Source of the DNA: Paenalcaligenes sp050487225
GTDB lineage: Bacteria > Pseudomonadota > Gammaproteobacteria > Burkholderiales > Burkholderiaceae_B
DNA: 64,000 bases
Direction of reading: 5' to 3'
NCBI RefSeq assembly: GCF_050487225.1
Contig: NZ_JBKQGY010000001.1
Coordinates: forward strand, 1,302,001-1,366,000
Shown here: positions 43,051 to 52,278 of the stretch, in pieces
Layout of the letters: the number at the start of each line of letters is the position of its first letter
Position numbering within the stretch: the first letter of the stretch is position 1
Notes under the pieces: generated by a model
Seen by the model: the letters and a program-made list of their open reading frames with translations, nothing else
Told to the model about the DNA's origin: nothing
Databases searched by the model: none
Program-made: the position numbers and the translations under genes

Positions 43051-43640
43051 GACTGCAAGTGCAGTAGATCCATCATCACCCCACGCGTACGCAGAGGGCG
43101 TCCTAACAACTCATCTAGCCGTTCACGTAACAACGTACGCAAAAAAGGCTCTTGTTCTGCATCATCAAAATCGGGGTACTGCTGATCCAAGCCATAACCC
43201 GTTTCTTGAAGCAAAATCCATTCAAATTTTCGCAAAGCCAACGAGGCCTGTTTGGGGTGTCGTGCTAGCTGCGTTAACGCCTGCTCATAGGCTTCAAACA
43301 GTACATTATGTGGGTCTTCTTTAGGCAATAAACGTAACAGTAATTCGTTCATATACCAGACCGACATCATGGCTCGACCAGAAAGCACATGCAACCCAGC
43401 GCACTCAGCCTGAGTCAGCGTTTTGACTTCATTCGCGCCAGACCAACCCACCTGCAGGGGTTGAAAAACAGACAGTACGGCTCGTAATGCCGAATAGGGG
43501 CGCTTGGCCCCTTTGGCTACCAACGACACCGTACCGTATTGTTGGGTAAAAACCTGTATTAATAATGAGGTTTCGCGCCAGGCCATGCTGTGCAGCACAT
43601 ACGCCCGTTCATGCTGCACACGCTGACGCTGTCTACTCAT
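43047..43640 (-). CDS. recO: DNA repair protein RecO, short form
   Basis: 197 residues, against the usual 240-260. The N-terminal OB fold is intact (AYVLHSMAWRETSLLIQVFT, GTVSLVAKGAKRPYSAL), and the helical part up to FEWILLQETGYGLD is normal. The following region, normally about 50 residues with a zinc or loop segment, is replaced by a few acidic residues, and the terminal helix PFLRTLLRERLDELLGRPLR then resumes. RecO loads RecA with RecF and RecR. There is no frameshift in the neighbourhood; the protein simply appears shortened. It overlaps era by 8 bp and the PIN gene by 4. Confidence 0.9.
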   Translation of the reverse strand: MSRQRQRVQHERAYVLHSMAWRETSLLIQVFTQQYGTVSLVAKGAKRPYSALRAVLSVFQPLQVGWSGANEVKTLTQAECAGLHVLSGRAMMSVWYMNELLLRLLPKEDPHNVLFEAYEQALTQLARHPKQASLALRKFEWILLQETGYGLDQQYPDFDDAEQEPFLRTLLRERLDELLGRPLRTRGVMMDLLHLQS

Positions 43641-44526
43641 ACCCTAGCTCGCGTAGCGATGCCTCCCGGTCAGACCAGCCTTTGCGTACTTTCACGTACA
43701 CATTCAAAAATACGGGCTTTTCTAACATGCGCTCTATATCTTGACGTGCTTCACTAGCAATACGTTTCATGTGCTCACCACCCGCCCCCAACAAGATGGG
43801 CTTATGGCCTTCGCGCTCTACCAGTACACAAGCAGAAATACGAGCACCTTTCTCGTTTTCTTCCCATTCCTCAATCATGACGGTACAGCTATACGGCAGT
43901 TCGTCCCCCACCAAGCGGAAGATTTTCTCGCGCATTAATTCTGCCGCGATGAACTTCATGGAACGGTCGGTAAGCGTGTCCTCTTCGAACATAGGCTCAC
44001 CTTCAGGCAAGTGTGCAGCCACCTCATCCAGCAGCACATCTAACTGCAACCCCTTGGCTGCACTCAGCGGAACCACGGCGGTATAGCTGAATTTTTGGCT
44101 AACTTGCGCGATAAACGGCAGTAAGTCAGCCTTATTTTTCAACATATCAACTTTGTTGATCACCAAGATCACTTTGGCATTTTTAGGTAGCAAAGGAATC
44201 AACTGCTCATCACCCGGCGTCCACTTACCGGCTTCTACTACCTGAATCACTACGTCCACATCAGCCAAGGCTTGTGTCACCACACGATTCATCATGCGGT
44301 TCATGGCACCACCATGACGCGTTTGAAAACCGGGGGTATCCACAAACACAAACTGCGCATCATCGCGTGTTAGCACGCTATGAATACGATGGCGTGTGGT
44401 TTGCGCTTTACGCGAAACAATAGAAACTTTGGCGCCAACCAGAGCATTCGTTAACGTAGACTTGCCCACGTTGGGACGCCCTACTACGGCGATAAAACCG
44501 CAACGATAGTCTTGCGTAGTGTTCAT
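43633..44526 (-). CDS. era: GTPase Era
   Basis: 297 residues. The G1 motif is GRPNVGKSTLTNAL, G3 is DTPGFQT, and G4 is NKVD; the C-terminal KH domain contains GAGGEHMKRIASEARQDIE. Era helps 16S rRNA maturation and 30S assembly by binding the 3' end of 16S rRNA. It overlaps rnc by four bases (ATGA) and recO by eight: rnc-era-recO in the usual order. Confidence 0.97.
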   Translation of the reverse strand: MNTTQDYRCGFIAVVGRPNVGKSTLTNALVGAKVSIVSRKAQTTRHRIHSVLTRDDAQFVFVDTPGFQTRHGGAMNRMMNRVVTQALADVDVVIQVVEAGKWTPGDEQLIPLLPKNAKVILVINKVDMLKNKADLLPFIAQVSQKFSYTAVVPLSAAKGLQLDVLLDEVAAHLPEGEPMFEEDTLTDRSMKFIAAELMREKIFRLVGDELPYSCTVMIEEWEENEKGARISACVLVEREGHKPILLGAGGEHMKRIASEARQDIERMLEKPVFLNVYVKVRKGWSDREASLRELGYE

Positions 44527-45281
44527 GATTGCTCCTGACTAACAGCAACCGGCAGGCTCAACTGCGGATTACGGCTGCGTTTTTGACGTCCGGCCTTGCT
44601 ATCCAAGTAGGCGGACACATGTTCTATGGCCTGCACGGCGGCGGCTTGTTCAGCGGCGCGTCTGCTGCTTCCACTCGCCATAATCGTGATATCCAGTTTT
44701 TCTATATAGCACTGCACATCAAAAGTTTGATTGTGTGCGGCACCATGCGTAGCAACCACGGTGTAGAGCGGCAAGGCCAACCTATGGCCTTGCAGTAGCT
44801 CTTGCAACAGGGTTTTGGGATCTTTACCCAATGTCTTGGGGTCTATATCCACCATGATGTTCTCAAACTGCCCAGTAATCACTTTAGCCGCTTGATCGAA
44901 ACCACCATCTAGGTACACAGCACCAAAAATCGCCTCTACGGCATCAGACAAAATGGAGGGACGTCTGAATCCACCACTTTTTAGTTCGCCTTCACCTAAA
45001 CGCAGGTATTCGGATAGCTCAAGTGTTTGGGCGATATCAGCCAACGTTGCCTGTTTCACCAAATTGGCGCGCAATCTGGACAAGTCACCTTCATCGATTT
45101 TCTGAAAGCGTTTGAACAGCAGAGATGCCACCACAAAGTTCAGCACCGAGTCACCTAGAAACTCTAGTCGCTCGTTATGCTTTGCACTATGACTGCGATG
45201 CGTCAGCGCCTGTTCAAGCAACGCCTGATCAGAGAACTGATAGTTAATCCGCTGTTCTAGCTTTTGCAATCGTGCTGCCAT
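44523..45281 (-). CDS. rnc: ribonuclease III
   Basis: 252 residues. The RNase III signature NERLEFLGDSVLNFVVA lies at about 37-53, with the second acidic residue set in ILSDAVEAIFGAVYLDGGF. The C-terminal dsRNA-binding domain follows from about 155. Processes rRNA precursors and dsRNA. It overlaps lepB by one base, the standard lepB-rnc-era order. Confidence 0.96.
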   Translation of the reverse strand: MAARLQKLEQRINYQFSDQALLEQALTHRSHSAKHNERLEFLGDSVLNFVVASLLFKRFQKIDEGDLSRLRANLVKQATLADIAQTLELSEYLRLGEGELKSGGFRRPSILSDAVEAIFGAVYLDGGFDQAAKVITGQFENIMVDIDPKTLGKDPKTLLQELLQGHRLALPLYTVVATHGAAHNQTFDVQCYIEKLDITIMASGSSRRAAEQAAAVQAIEHVSAYLDSKAGRQKRSRNPQLSLPVAVSQEQS

Positions 45282-46165
45282 TATTGAAATCTTCCTATAC
45301 GGCCAAACTCACCGAAGTTCATCCAGATTAGGAAAGCTCGGCCCACAATGTTTTCATCTGGCACAAAACCCCAATAGCGACTGTCTTGACTGTTATCACG
45401 GTTGTCACCCATCACGAAGTAATTACCTTCGGGCACTGTACAGCGCAGACCTGCTGGGAAGTACTCACAGCGATCACGATAAGGGAAGTCAACAATAGGT
45501 CGGTAATACTGAGGCGCACGCTTATCCAGCAAGATGTCGTGCTTTACTTTACCCAACTGCTCAACGTACTTACCGGTATAGCGACTGTGATCGGGTTCAA
45601 AATAATCACCATCACGCACCTCACTGACTTTATTGCCATTGATGTACAGCGACTTGTCACGATACTCCACCACATCGCCCGGCAAACCTACCACACGCTT
45701 GATGTAATCGGTTTCGGGTTCTACAGGGTAGCGAAACACCAAAACATCACCACGCTCAGGCGAACCGGTATCGATGATTTTCTTATTGAGTATGGGCAAC
45801 CTAATGCCGTACTCGTATTTATTCACCAGAATAAAGTCACCGTTTTGCAACGTAGGCAACATAGAACCTGATGGAATGCGGAACGGTTCAAAAATGAACG
45901 AGCGCAAAATAAATACAAACAAGATAACGGGGAAAAAGCTCACACCATACTCTACCCACCATGGCATTTTCATGGCTTTGGCATAAGCATCTTTACGCAG
46001 CTTTTCGATCTCGGCAGCGTCCACACCCGGCAAATCGGGAATGGACGACATGGCCTCGCGTGCGCGCTGACGGCGCTTTGCAGACAAGGAAAACTTATTC
46101 CATGCCCACACCACACCGGTCAACAATAACAAAATGAATAAAATCAGGGAAAAATCCCAGCGCAT
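45281..46165 (-). CDS. lepB: signal peptidase I
   Basis: 294 residues. Two N-terminal spans (about 5-22 and 74-90), catalytic Ser101 in IPSGSMLPTL and Lys156 in DYIKRVVGLPGD, and the C-terminal box GDNRDNSQDSRYWGFVP. Cleaves signal peptides from exported preproteins on the periplasmic side. It starts 20 bp after lepA in the same direction. Confidence 0.96.
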   Translation of the reverse strand: MRWDFSLILFILLLLTGVVWAWNKFSLSAKRRQRAREAMSSIPDLPGVDAAEIEKLRKDAYAKAMKMPWWVEYGVSFFPVILFVFILRSFIFEPFRIPSGSMLPTLQNGDFILVNKYEYGIRLPILNKKIIDTGSPERGDVLVFRYPVEPETDYIKRVVGLPGDVVEYRDKSLYINGNKVSEVRDGDYFEPDHSRYTGKYVEQLGKVKHDILLDKRAPQYYRPIVDFPYRDRCEYFPAGLRCTVPEGNYFVMGDNRDNSQDSRYWGFVPDENIVGRAFLIWMNFGEFGRIGRFQ

Positions 46166-46185
46166 GGTTAGTAATCCTTTGTTTA

Positions 46186-47979
46186 TTACTTTTCTTCAAC
46201 TTGCAGAATTGCCAAGAACGCCTCTTGAGGAATCTCTACGTTCCCCACTTGCTTCATGCGTTTCTTACCTGCTTTCTGTTTTTCCAGCAGTTTTTTCTTA
46301 CGGGAAATATCACCACCGTAACACTTGGCCAACACGTTTTTACGCAAGGCTTTCACGTTTTCACGGGAAATAATTTCCGCACCAATCGCTGCTTGAATTG
46401 CGATATCAAACATCTGACGAGGAATCAGACTACGCATTTTAGAGACCACTTCACGGCCACGGAAACGCGCATTTGCACGGTGCACAATAACTGACAACGC
46501 ATCAACTCGGTCGCCGTTAATCAGCACATCTACTTTCACCACATCGGCCGAACGGTACTCGATGAACTCGTAGTCCATGGAGGCATAGCCGCGAGAGACT
46601 GATTTCAATCTGTCGAAGAAATCCAGAACGATTTCCGCCAAAGGCATTTCATAGACCAGACTGACTTGACGCCCTAAGTACGTCATGTTCTTCTGCACGC
46701 CACGCTTGTTATTACAGAGGGTCATCACTGGGCCTACGTAGTCTTGGGGCATCAATAACGACACCTCAACAATAGGCTCACGTATCTCGGCAATATGCCC
46801 TACCTCTGGCATGCGTGACGGGCTTTCAATCATTAAGATTTCGCCATCGTTACGCTGAACTTCGTACACAACCGATGGAGCGGTTGTGATGATGTCCATG
46901 TCGAACTCTCGTTCTAAGCGCTCTTGCACAATTTCCATGTGCAACAGCCCCAAGAAACCGCATCGGAAACCAAAACCCAATGCTTGAGAAACTTCAGGCT
47001 CAAACATCAACGAGGCATCGTTTAACTTCAGCTTTTCTAGCGAATCACGCAGTTGATCGTACTCACTGCTTTCCACAGGGTACAAACCAGCAAACACCTG
47101 CGGCTTCACCTCAACAAAACCAGGCAATGGAGCACTAGCAGGCTTACCCGCATGTGTCACCGTATCACCCACTTTGGCATGTTCTAACTCTTTCATGCCC
47201 GTGATAATGAAACCTACCTCACCTGCTGACAGCACATCACGAGGTGTGGATTTAGGGGTAAACACACCAATTTGATCTGCATGATGCGTTGCTGCGGTAG
47301 ACATCAACAGCACTTTATCCTTTTGTCTGAGCGTGCCGTTCACAATACGAACCAGCATCACTACGCCTACGTAGTTATCAAACCAGGAGTCAATAATCAA
47401 TGCCTGCAATGGCGCATCTGGATCACCTGTAGGTGCCGGAATTTTGTGAACCACCGCTTCTAAAATTTCGTCAATCCCCATACCTGTTTTAGCACTGGCA
47501 GGGATAGCTTCAGACGCATCTATACCGATAACGTCTTCTATTTCTTGACGAGCAGCTTCTGGATCTGCAGAAGGCAAATCCATTTTATTCAGTACTGGAA
47601 TCACTTCCAGATCTTGTTCCAGAGCGGTATAGCAAGTTGCTACCGTTTGCGCTTCCACACCTTGTGATGCATCAACGACTAGCAACGCGCCTTCACACGC
47701 TGATAACGAGCGAGAAACTTCGTAGGAGAAGTCAACGTGCCCGGGGGTATCAATCAGGTTCAGATTGTAGACCTTGCCGTCTTTGGCTTTGTAGTGCAAG
47801 GCAGCCGTCTGGGCTTTGATCGTAATCCCCCGCTCACGTTCAATATCCATGGAGTCCAAAACCTGTGTGGACATTTCACGATCTTCCAGGCCACCACAAC
47901 GCTGGATCAGTCTGTCTGCCAACGTGGATTTACCGTGATCGATGTGAGCAATAATGGAGAAGTTGCGAATATGGTCCAT
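46186..47979 (-). CDS. lepA: elongation factor 4 (LepA)
   Basis: 597 residues. Start ATG 47979 (MDHIRNFSIIAHIDHGKSTL); the open frame reaches back 17 more codons with no homology. GTPase motifs AHIDHGKST, DTPGHVDF and NKMDLP are intact, as is the LepA-specific C-terminal domain with PRQMFDIAIQAAIGAEIISR. It assists ribosomes in ionic stress or initiation. It heads the lepA-lepB-rnc-era-recO run, with a terminator from mucD in between. Confidence 0.97.
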   Translation of the reverse strand: MDHIRNFSIIAHIDHGKSTLADRLIQRCGGLEDREMSTQVLDSMDIERERGITIKAQTAALHYKAKDGKVYNLNLIDTPGHVDFSYEVSRSLSACEGALLVVDASQGVEAQTVATCYTALEQDLEVIPVLNKMDLPSADPEAARQEIEDVIGIDASEAIPASAKTGMGIDEILEAVVHKIPAPTGDPDAPLQALIIDSWFDNYVGVVMLVRIVNGTLRQKDKVLLMSTAATHHADQIGVFTPKSTPRDVLSAGEVGFIITGMKELEHAKVGDTVTHAGKPASAPLPGFVEVKPQVFAGLYPVESSEYDQLRDSLEKLKLNDASLMFEPEVSQALGFGFRCGFLGLLHMEIVQERLEREFDMDIITTAPSVVYEVQRNDGEILMIESPSRMPEVGHIAEIREPIVEVSLLMPQDYVGPVMTLCNNKRGVQKNMTYLGRQVSLVYEMPLAEIVLDFFDRLKSVSRGYASMDYEFIEYRSADVVKVDVLINGDRVDALSVIVHRANARFRGREVVSKMRSLIPRQMFDIAIQAAIGAEIISRENVKALRKNVLAKCYGGDISRKKKLLEKQKAGKKRMKQVGNVEIPQEAFLAILQVEEK

Positions 47980-48047
47980 AGGCCCAAAAACAAAAAAACA
48001 GCGGTTAAAGAAATGCTGCCCGAAACTCAAGATGACCTTGTTTCATG

Positions 48048-48080
48048 GCAAAAAAGAGGGGCGCTCAGGGCGCCCCCATC
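48048..48080 (-). terminator. rho-independent terminator of the rpoE-mucD operon
   Basis: GGGGCGC / GCGCCCC stem, 5-nt loop, then CTCTTTTTT on the minus strand. It divides mucD from lepA. Confidence 0.75.
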
Positions 48081-48113
48081 TGCATAACAGTTATTTTACC
48101 TTTTTACGGCACA

Positions 48114-49607
48114 TTATTCTTCTGGCGTGATTAATACCCATTGTGAGTTGCTGTCACGCACCACCAACACCGCAGCAGCCTTGCCTTTAGCAAGCGCTTT
48201 CACCACTTTGTTGTACTGCGAAGGGCTATCAATATCTTGATCATTGATGCGAACAATCACATCACCTTCCATGATACCTGTTTCAGCCGCTGCGCCAGAA
48301 GCCTCCGCCACAATCACGCCCGTTTCCAGACCCAACTGCTCTGCCTCAGCTTTGCTCATTGCTTTTACGCTTAAGCCCAAGCGGTCTACATTGCTAGGTG
48401 CTGGTGTATTGGTATCGCTGGTTGCAGGTGCACCCGGAATCTCTTCCACGGTGGCTTTGACCGTCATGGATTTACCTTTACGCCATACCTCAACGGGTAC
48501 TTCAGTGCCTGGTTTTACCGCACCCACAATACGTGGCAAGTCACTCATCTGCTCTACGCGTCTGTCACCAAACTTCAGAATCACGTCACCAGAACGAATG
48601 CCGGCTTTCGCTGCTGGGCCATCAGGCTCTACCGCACTGACCAGTGCGCCTTTACCGTCTTCCAAGCCCAACGCTTTAGCAACACCCTCATCAACCTGAG
48701 TGATTTGTACACCAATGCGGCCGCGAGTCACTTTACCGTGCTCTTTCAATTGTGCAACAACCTGCATCACTTCATCGATAGGAATGGCTAAGGAAATACC
48801 CATGAAGCCACCACTGCGGGAAACAATCTGGGAGTTCATCCCCACCACTTCACCGTGCAGATTGAGCAAAGGACCACCAGAGTTACCTGGGTTCACCGCC
48901 ACGTCAGTTTGAATGAAAGGCAGGTAATCGCCCGTATCACGATTGATCGCACTCACCACCCCCACCGTGACGGTTGAGTCCAAACCAAAGGGTGAACCAA
49001 TCGCTACCACCCACTCACCTTTCTTCAAGGCACCTGGGTCACCAATAACCAATGAAGGTAATGACTTGGCTTCAATTTTGATCAGCGCCACATCAGTACG
49101 CTCATCGCGACCTACTACGGTGGCTTTGTATTCTTTGCCATCGGTCATGGTCACGAAAATATCATTCGCATCCGCAACCACGTGGTTATTTGTCAGAATA
49201 TAGCCATCATCCGAGATGATAAAACCTGAGCCCACACCACGAGGTACTACGCGCTCACGCTGTTGAGGTGGCACGGCTTGTCGAGGAGCACCACGCTGTT
49301 GCGGAGGAGCCATTCCTGGAGGCGCCATATCAGGGCCAAAGAACCAACGGAACAAATCGTAAGGATCACCCTCGCCGCCTGCACCTTGATACACAGGCAC
49401 AATTTCTGTGGTGCGAATGTTAACTACGGATTTCTCTGTTTTTTCTACGATGCTAGAGAAATCAGGCAGACTGATGGTGGGAACGGGGCGAGACGCTTCA
49501 GCTTCTGCGAAGGCCTGCGGCGTCACCATTGCCACCGCCAGTCCAGCTGCTACAGCAGCCAAAGGAGCGGCCAATTTTTGGTATCCAGAACGAATGACTT
49601 GCATCAT
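48114..49607 (-). CDS. mucD: DegQ/MucD-type periplasmic serine protease
   Basis: 497 residues. Signal peptide to about residue 34 (AMVTPQAFAEA), a trypsin-like domain with the His in TNNHVVAD, Asp in RTDVALIKI and Ser in PGNSGGPLLNL, then two PDZ domains (GRIGVQITQVDEGVA and the final part starting KPNRL-like NVDRLGLSVKAM). HtrA proteases degrade or refold envelope proteins. Last gene of rpoE-rseA-rseB-mucD, the sigma-E stress cassette, and 20 bp from rseB. Confidence 0.95.
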   Translation of the reverse strand: MMQVIRSGYQKLAAPLAAVAAGLAVAMVTPQAFAEAEASRPVPTISLPDFSSIVEKTEKSVVNIRTTEIVPVYQGAGGEGDPYDLFRWFFGPDMAPPGMAPPQQRGAPRQAVPPQQRERVVPRGVGSGFIISDDGYILTNNHVVADANDIFVTMTDGKEYKATVVGRDERTDVALIKIEAKSLPSLVIGDPGALKKGEWVVAIGSPFGLDSTVTVGVVSAINRDTGDYLPFIQTDVAVNPGNSGGPLLNLHGEVVGMNSQIVSRSGGFMGISLAIPIDEVMQVVAQLKEHGKVTRGRIGVQITQVDEGVAKALGLEDGKGALVSAVEPDGPAAKAGIRSGDVILKFGDRRVEQMSDLPRIVGAVKPGTEVPVEVWRKGKSMTVKATVEEIPGAPATSDTNTPAPSNVDRLGLSVKAMSKAEAEQLGLETGVIVAEASGAAAETGIMEGDVIVRINDQDIDSPSQYNKVVKALAKGKAAAVLVVRDSNSQWVLITPEE

Positions 49608-49627
49608 TAACTCCTATTGAATGAGCG

Positions 49628-50674
49628 TCAATTTTTTTTGTTAAATGGCACATATTCCACGTTTGCTGCCAAATCGCGCAATGTACTCAACGGGACTTCA
49701 CCCGTAGCCGTGACCCAATACTCGGCCACTTGCGTACGGTATAAATTCATACTGCCACGGCTAGAGCCGTGATCCTCTTTCATGTATGAACCGTGGTTAG
49801 TCACGGGTTCAATAAACACTGAAATAGCAGCCAAGCCATCAGACATCACCAGTTGCACCACTTTCCTGGTAGCCCGCATGGAACGCACGACTTGCGTCAC
49901 TGGCTCAAAACCGTTGGGATAAGGAATAGCCCATCCCTCAGACACCAAGTCTATATCTTCCATGTAGGCATTTAGCGTGCGCCAACCATCGGTATTGAAG
50001 GCTGACTCTAATCCCGACATGGGCATGCGACTGCCATAAGCAATATTGGCAAACGCAATCTGATTGATCACATCACCATTAGCATTCAAGGTTTCAGCCT
50101 GCAGCAACAACGAGTTGACCACATCCGCACAAAAACGATAGCCGTATCGTAAGGCATCTTTAGGTTGCAACTCATACACGCGACATTCACGGCCTGCGAT
50201 ACGCTGCACCTCATCAATGACACTGGCAGAATAGTAGGTAGGTAGATTGTCTACGCTTCCCAACAAGATAGCGGGAAAACGATCGGGTCTACGCTTTTCC
50301 ACAACAATCAGCTTGCGCTCAGGTACGAGGCATAGCACTTCATCGTTATGGCGTAAGTATTCGCGTGGCGTACCATCTAATAGCTCTAAACGTTCACGCT
50401 CGCCCGTGCCATCCACCATATGCACCACATTGATGGCTTGCGTAGAGCCATCTTGGGTGTAGGTCACAATGCCGGCGTAATCCAGATTACGTGCCGCTTG
50501 TTGAATGTCTTGCAAAAAGAGGAAGCTCTCTGGTGTAGATACACCACCTTGCTCTAGTGCAGCATGCGCTGCCTGCGGCATGAATGAAAGGCCCAGCACG
50601 GCCGAGTAGAGCAACATGCCCATACCACGCGCCGTACGTCCTGATCTGGCAGAAAAAACCCAGCCCCTCACCAT
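49628..50674 (-). CDS. rseB: sigma-E regulatory protein RseB (MucB)
   Basis: 348 residues with start ATG 50674 (MVRGWVFSARSGRTARGMGM), which overlaps the rseA stop as TAATG; the longer frame to 50761 lies entirely within rseA and is rejected. A signal peptide (SFMPQAAHA), then the LolA-like fold with NLDYAGIVTYTQDGSTQAIN, VHMVDGTGERERLELLDGTP and REYLRHNDEVLCLVPE. RseB shields RseA from proteolysis until it senses LPS or mislocalised lipoproteins. Confidence 0.9.
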   Translation of the reverse strand: MVRGWVFSARSGRTARGMGMLLYSAVLGLSFMPQAAHAALEQGGVSTPESFLFLQDIQQAARNLDYAGIVTYTQDGSTQAINVVHMVDGTGERERLELLDGTPREYLRHNDEVLCLVPERKLIVVEKRRPDRFPAILLGSVDNLPTYYSASVIDEVQRIAGRECRVYELQPKDALRYGYRFCADVVNSLLLQAETLNANGDVINQIAFANIAYGSRMPMSGLESAFNTDGWRTLNAYMEDIDLVSEGWAIPYPNGFEPVTQVVRSMRATRKVVQLVMSDGLAAISVFIEPVTNHGSYMKEDHGSSRGSMNLYRTQVAEYWVTATGEVPLSTLRDLAANVEYVPFNKKN

Positions 50675-51171
50675 TACTGCAATGCTCCTTGATCGTAGGA
50701 CACCTGACGCACAGGCCCCAAACCAGACATATCGCGGTGAGCATCCATGTAATCCCACCATACATCATCAGCGGCAATAGCCAGAACCGGCTCAGACGGC
50801 GTGTCACTCAACATACTAGTTGGTGTAGCTATCCATGCAACTGCGGCCACAGCGGCGGCTGCCGCTAGACTGGATAGCCCCACACTGACCGACTTTCTAA
50901 AGCGTTTGTGCTGTGGAGCAAAAACGATAGGCTCTTCGTCAATAGCCTTAGAAAGTCGTGCATAAAATTTATCGGAGGGAGTAAGCGCTAATTCTTCGCT
51001 ACGTAACACATCACCAATCAAGTGATAGGTATCCCAGAGTTGTCGCCCATAAGGCGTATCCAGTTCATCAGCGCGAACTTCTCCCTCGCCGTCCACCCAA
51101 GAAGAAACCGTGGCTTCCCAACTAGCCGTTTCTGTCTCTTCTGTAATGATCAACTGTGAATTCTTCACCAT
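50674..51171 (-). CDS. rseA: anti-sigma-E factor RseA
   Basis: 165 residues. The cytoplasmic anti-sigma domain begins SWVDGEGEVRADELDTPYGRQ-like (about 24-44: SSWVDGEGEVRADELD), a single span at about 98-117 (GLSSLAAAAAVAAVAWIATP) and a short periplasmic tail. It holds sigma-E at the inner membrane and is destroyed by DegS/RseP under envelope stress. 12 bp from rpoE, 1-base overlap with rseB. Confidence 0.9.
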   Translation of the reverse strand: MVKNSQLIITEETETASWEATVSSWVDGEGEVRADELDTPYGRQLWDTYHLIGDVLRSEELALTPSDKFYARLSKAIDEEPIVFAPQHKRFRKSVSVGLSSLAAAAAVAAVAWIATPTSMLSDTPSEPVLAIAADDVWWDYMDAHRDMSGLGPVRQVSYDQGALQ

Positions 51172-51183
51172 GACGTATTCCTT

Positions 51184-51786
51184 CTACCAACCTCGATCTG
51201 TACTACCCGCTTCCCGCACTGGGCGCAATTGATTTGCAATTGCTTCCCTTGCACGGAAGATCCGTGAACGCACCGTACCAATAGGACAGCCCATCGTTTG
51301 AGCAATATCCTCGTAGCTCATGCCTTCTATCTCACGCAGAACAATGGCAGTACGCAACTCTTCAGGTAAGGCTGCAATTGCGGCATTAACCGTCTCTACA
51401 ACCTGCTTGCTTACCATTTCAGACTCAGGGGTGCTGATGTCTGTTAGGTTCTCAATTTGGTCAAAAGTTTCACCTTCGTCGTTTTCTGCAGGATTAATTA
51501 ACAAAGGTCTACGATTGGCCGACGCCTGCCAGTTGCGTGCCGTATTAATAGCAATACGATATAGCCACGTATAAAACGCACTTTCACCACGAAACTGGGC
51601 GAGTGCTCTATAGGCTTTTATAAACGTTTCCTGCGTCACATCTTCGACTTCCGCCGGGTCACGTACCATTCGTGACAACAAACGCATGATGCGACGCTGA
51701 TACTTCAGCACCAACAAATCAAACGCACGTTTATCGCCTTGTTGTACCCGCTTGACTAGATCAGCATCGACATCACGTTCACTCAT
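51184..51786 (-). CDS. rpoE: RNA polymerase sigma-E factor
   Basis: 200 residues, group 4 sigma with region 2 (DKRAFDLLVLKYQRRIMRLL, then AEVEDVTQETFIKAYRALAQF) and region 4 (LPEELRTAIVLREIEGMSYE with IGTVRSRIFRAREAI). Directs the envelope-stress regulon together with the two downstream regulators. It starts in a four-base overlap (ATGA) with the YgfX-like ORF before it, so it is likely translated from a longer transcript. Confidence 0.95.
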   Translation of the reverse strand: MSERDVDADLVKRVQQGDKRAFDLLVLKYQRRIMRLLSRMVRDPAEVEDVTQETFIKAYRALAQFRGESAFYTWLYRIAINTARNWQASANRRPLLINPAENDEGETFDQIENLTDISTPESEMVSKQVVETVNAAIAALPEELRTAIVLREIEGMSYEDIAQTMGCPIGTVRSRIFRAREAIANQLRPVREAGSTDRGW

Positions 51787-52274
51787 GTCGCATCCTTTGA
51801 TGTGGCTATGTGTCCAAGCATCAAATCACGGTTCAGCTTTTTATTTAAAGCGCGCCATAACGCAGGGCTACAGGTAGAACGCCACACGCTGAAACAGCCA
51901 CGTTCGGGCTTTGCATCGCACTTATTCAGAGAAAAACTCAATACTATCCACCACGGTGTTCGCCATACTCGCTGCAGGGAACCCATACAATTTTCCGTAT
52001 GATGTTGTCGCTGTAGCAGCAATTGCCACTGCATACCCTGCCATCCCATCTCTACTATATGGGCATCGTTTTCACGCAAACAATAGCCATATACCACTGC
52101 AGCTGCTATAAAAGCCGCCGCTAAGGCATACTCTACCGCAGCGACCTGCCACACAACAGTGAATACACAATAGGACACAAAAGCAGGCAACAAAAAACCC
52201 GAGCACCACACCCAGACCGGAGTCTGGGATGCAATAGCTCGGGTTTTAGAGATAACCGACGTTGCCCGTGGCAC
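51783..52274 (-). CDS. YgfX-like small membrane protein (start uncertain)
   Basis: Open frame of 163 codons from GTG 52274, four bases after fabF. Two spans (FVSYCVFTVVWQVAAVEYAL, AAAFIAAAVVYGYC) are followed by a cytoplasmic part with MGWQGMQWQLLLQRQ, TPWWIVLSF and RSTCSPALWRALNKKLNRDL. This outline recalls YgfX/CptA proteins; similarity is at pattern level only. A strong terminator at 52192-52245 lies inside its first 28 codons, so the true start is probably downstream (for example GTG at 52178), and transcription of the sigma-E cassette probably starts after that terminator. Overlaps rpoE by four bases. Confidence 0.55.
   Translation of the reverse strand: MPRATSVISKTRAIASQTPVWVWCSGFLLPAFVSYCVFTVVWQVAAVEYALAAAFIAAAVVYGYCLRENDAHIVEMGWQGMQWQLLLQRQHHTENCMGSLQRVWRTPWWIVLSFSLNKCDAKPERGCFSVWRSTCSPALWRALNKKLNRDLMLGHIATSKDAT
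52192..52245 (-). terminator. rho-independent terminator of fabF, inside the next ORF
   Basis: AAAACCCGAGC pairs with GCTCGGGTTTT; an inner stem CCCAGAC/GTCTGGG closes the loop. The minus strand leaves it with GGGTTTTTTGTTG. About 35 nt past the fabF stop. Confidence 0.8.
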
Positions 52275-52278
52275 GGTG

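Noticed and set aside
50677..50761. 29-codon extension of RseB
   Set aside because: Lies entirely in rseA in another frame; the TAATG overlap marks the real start.
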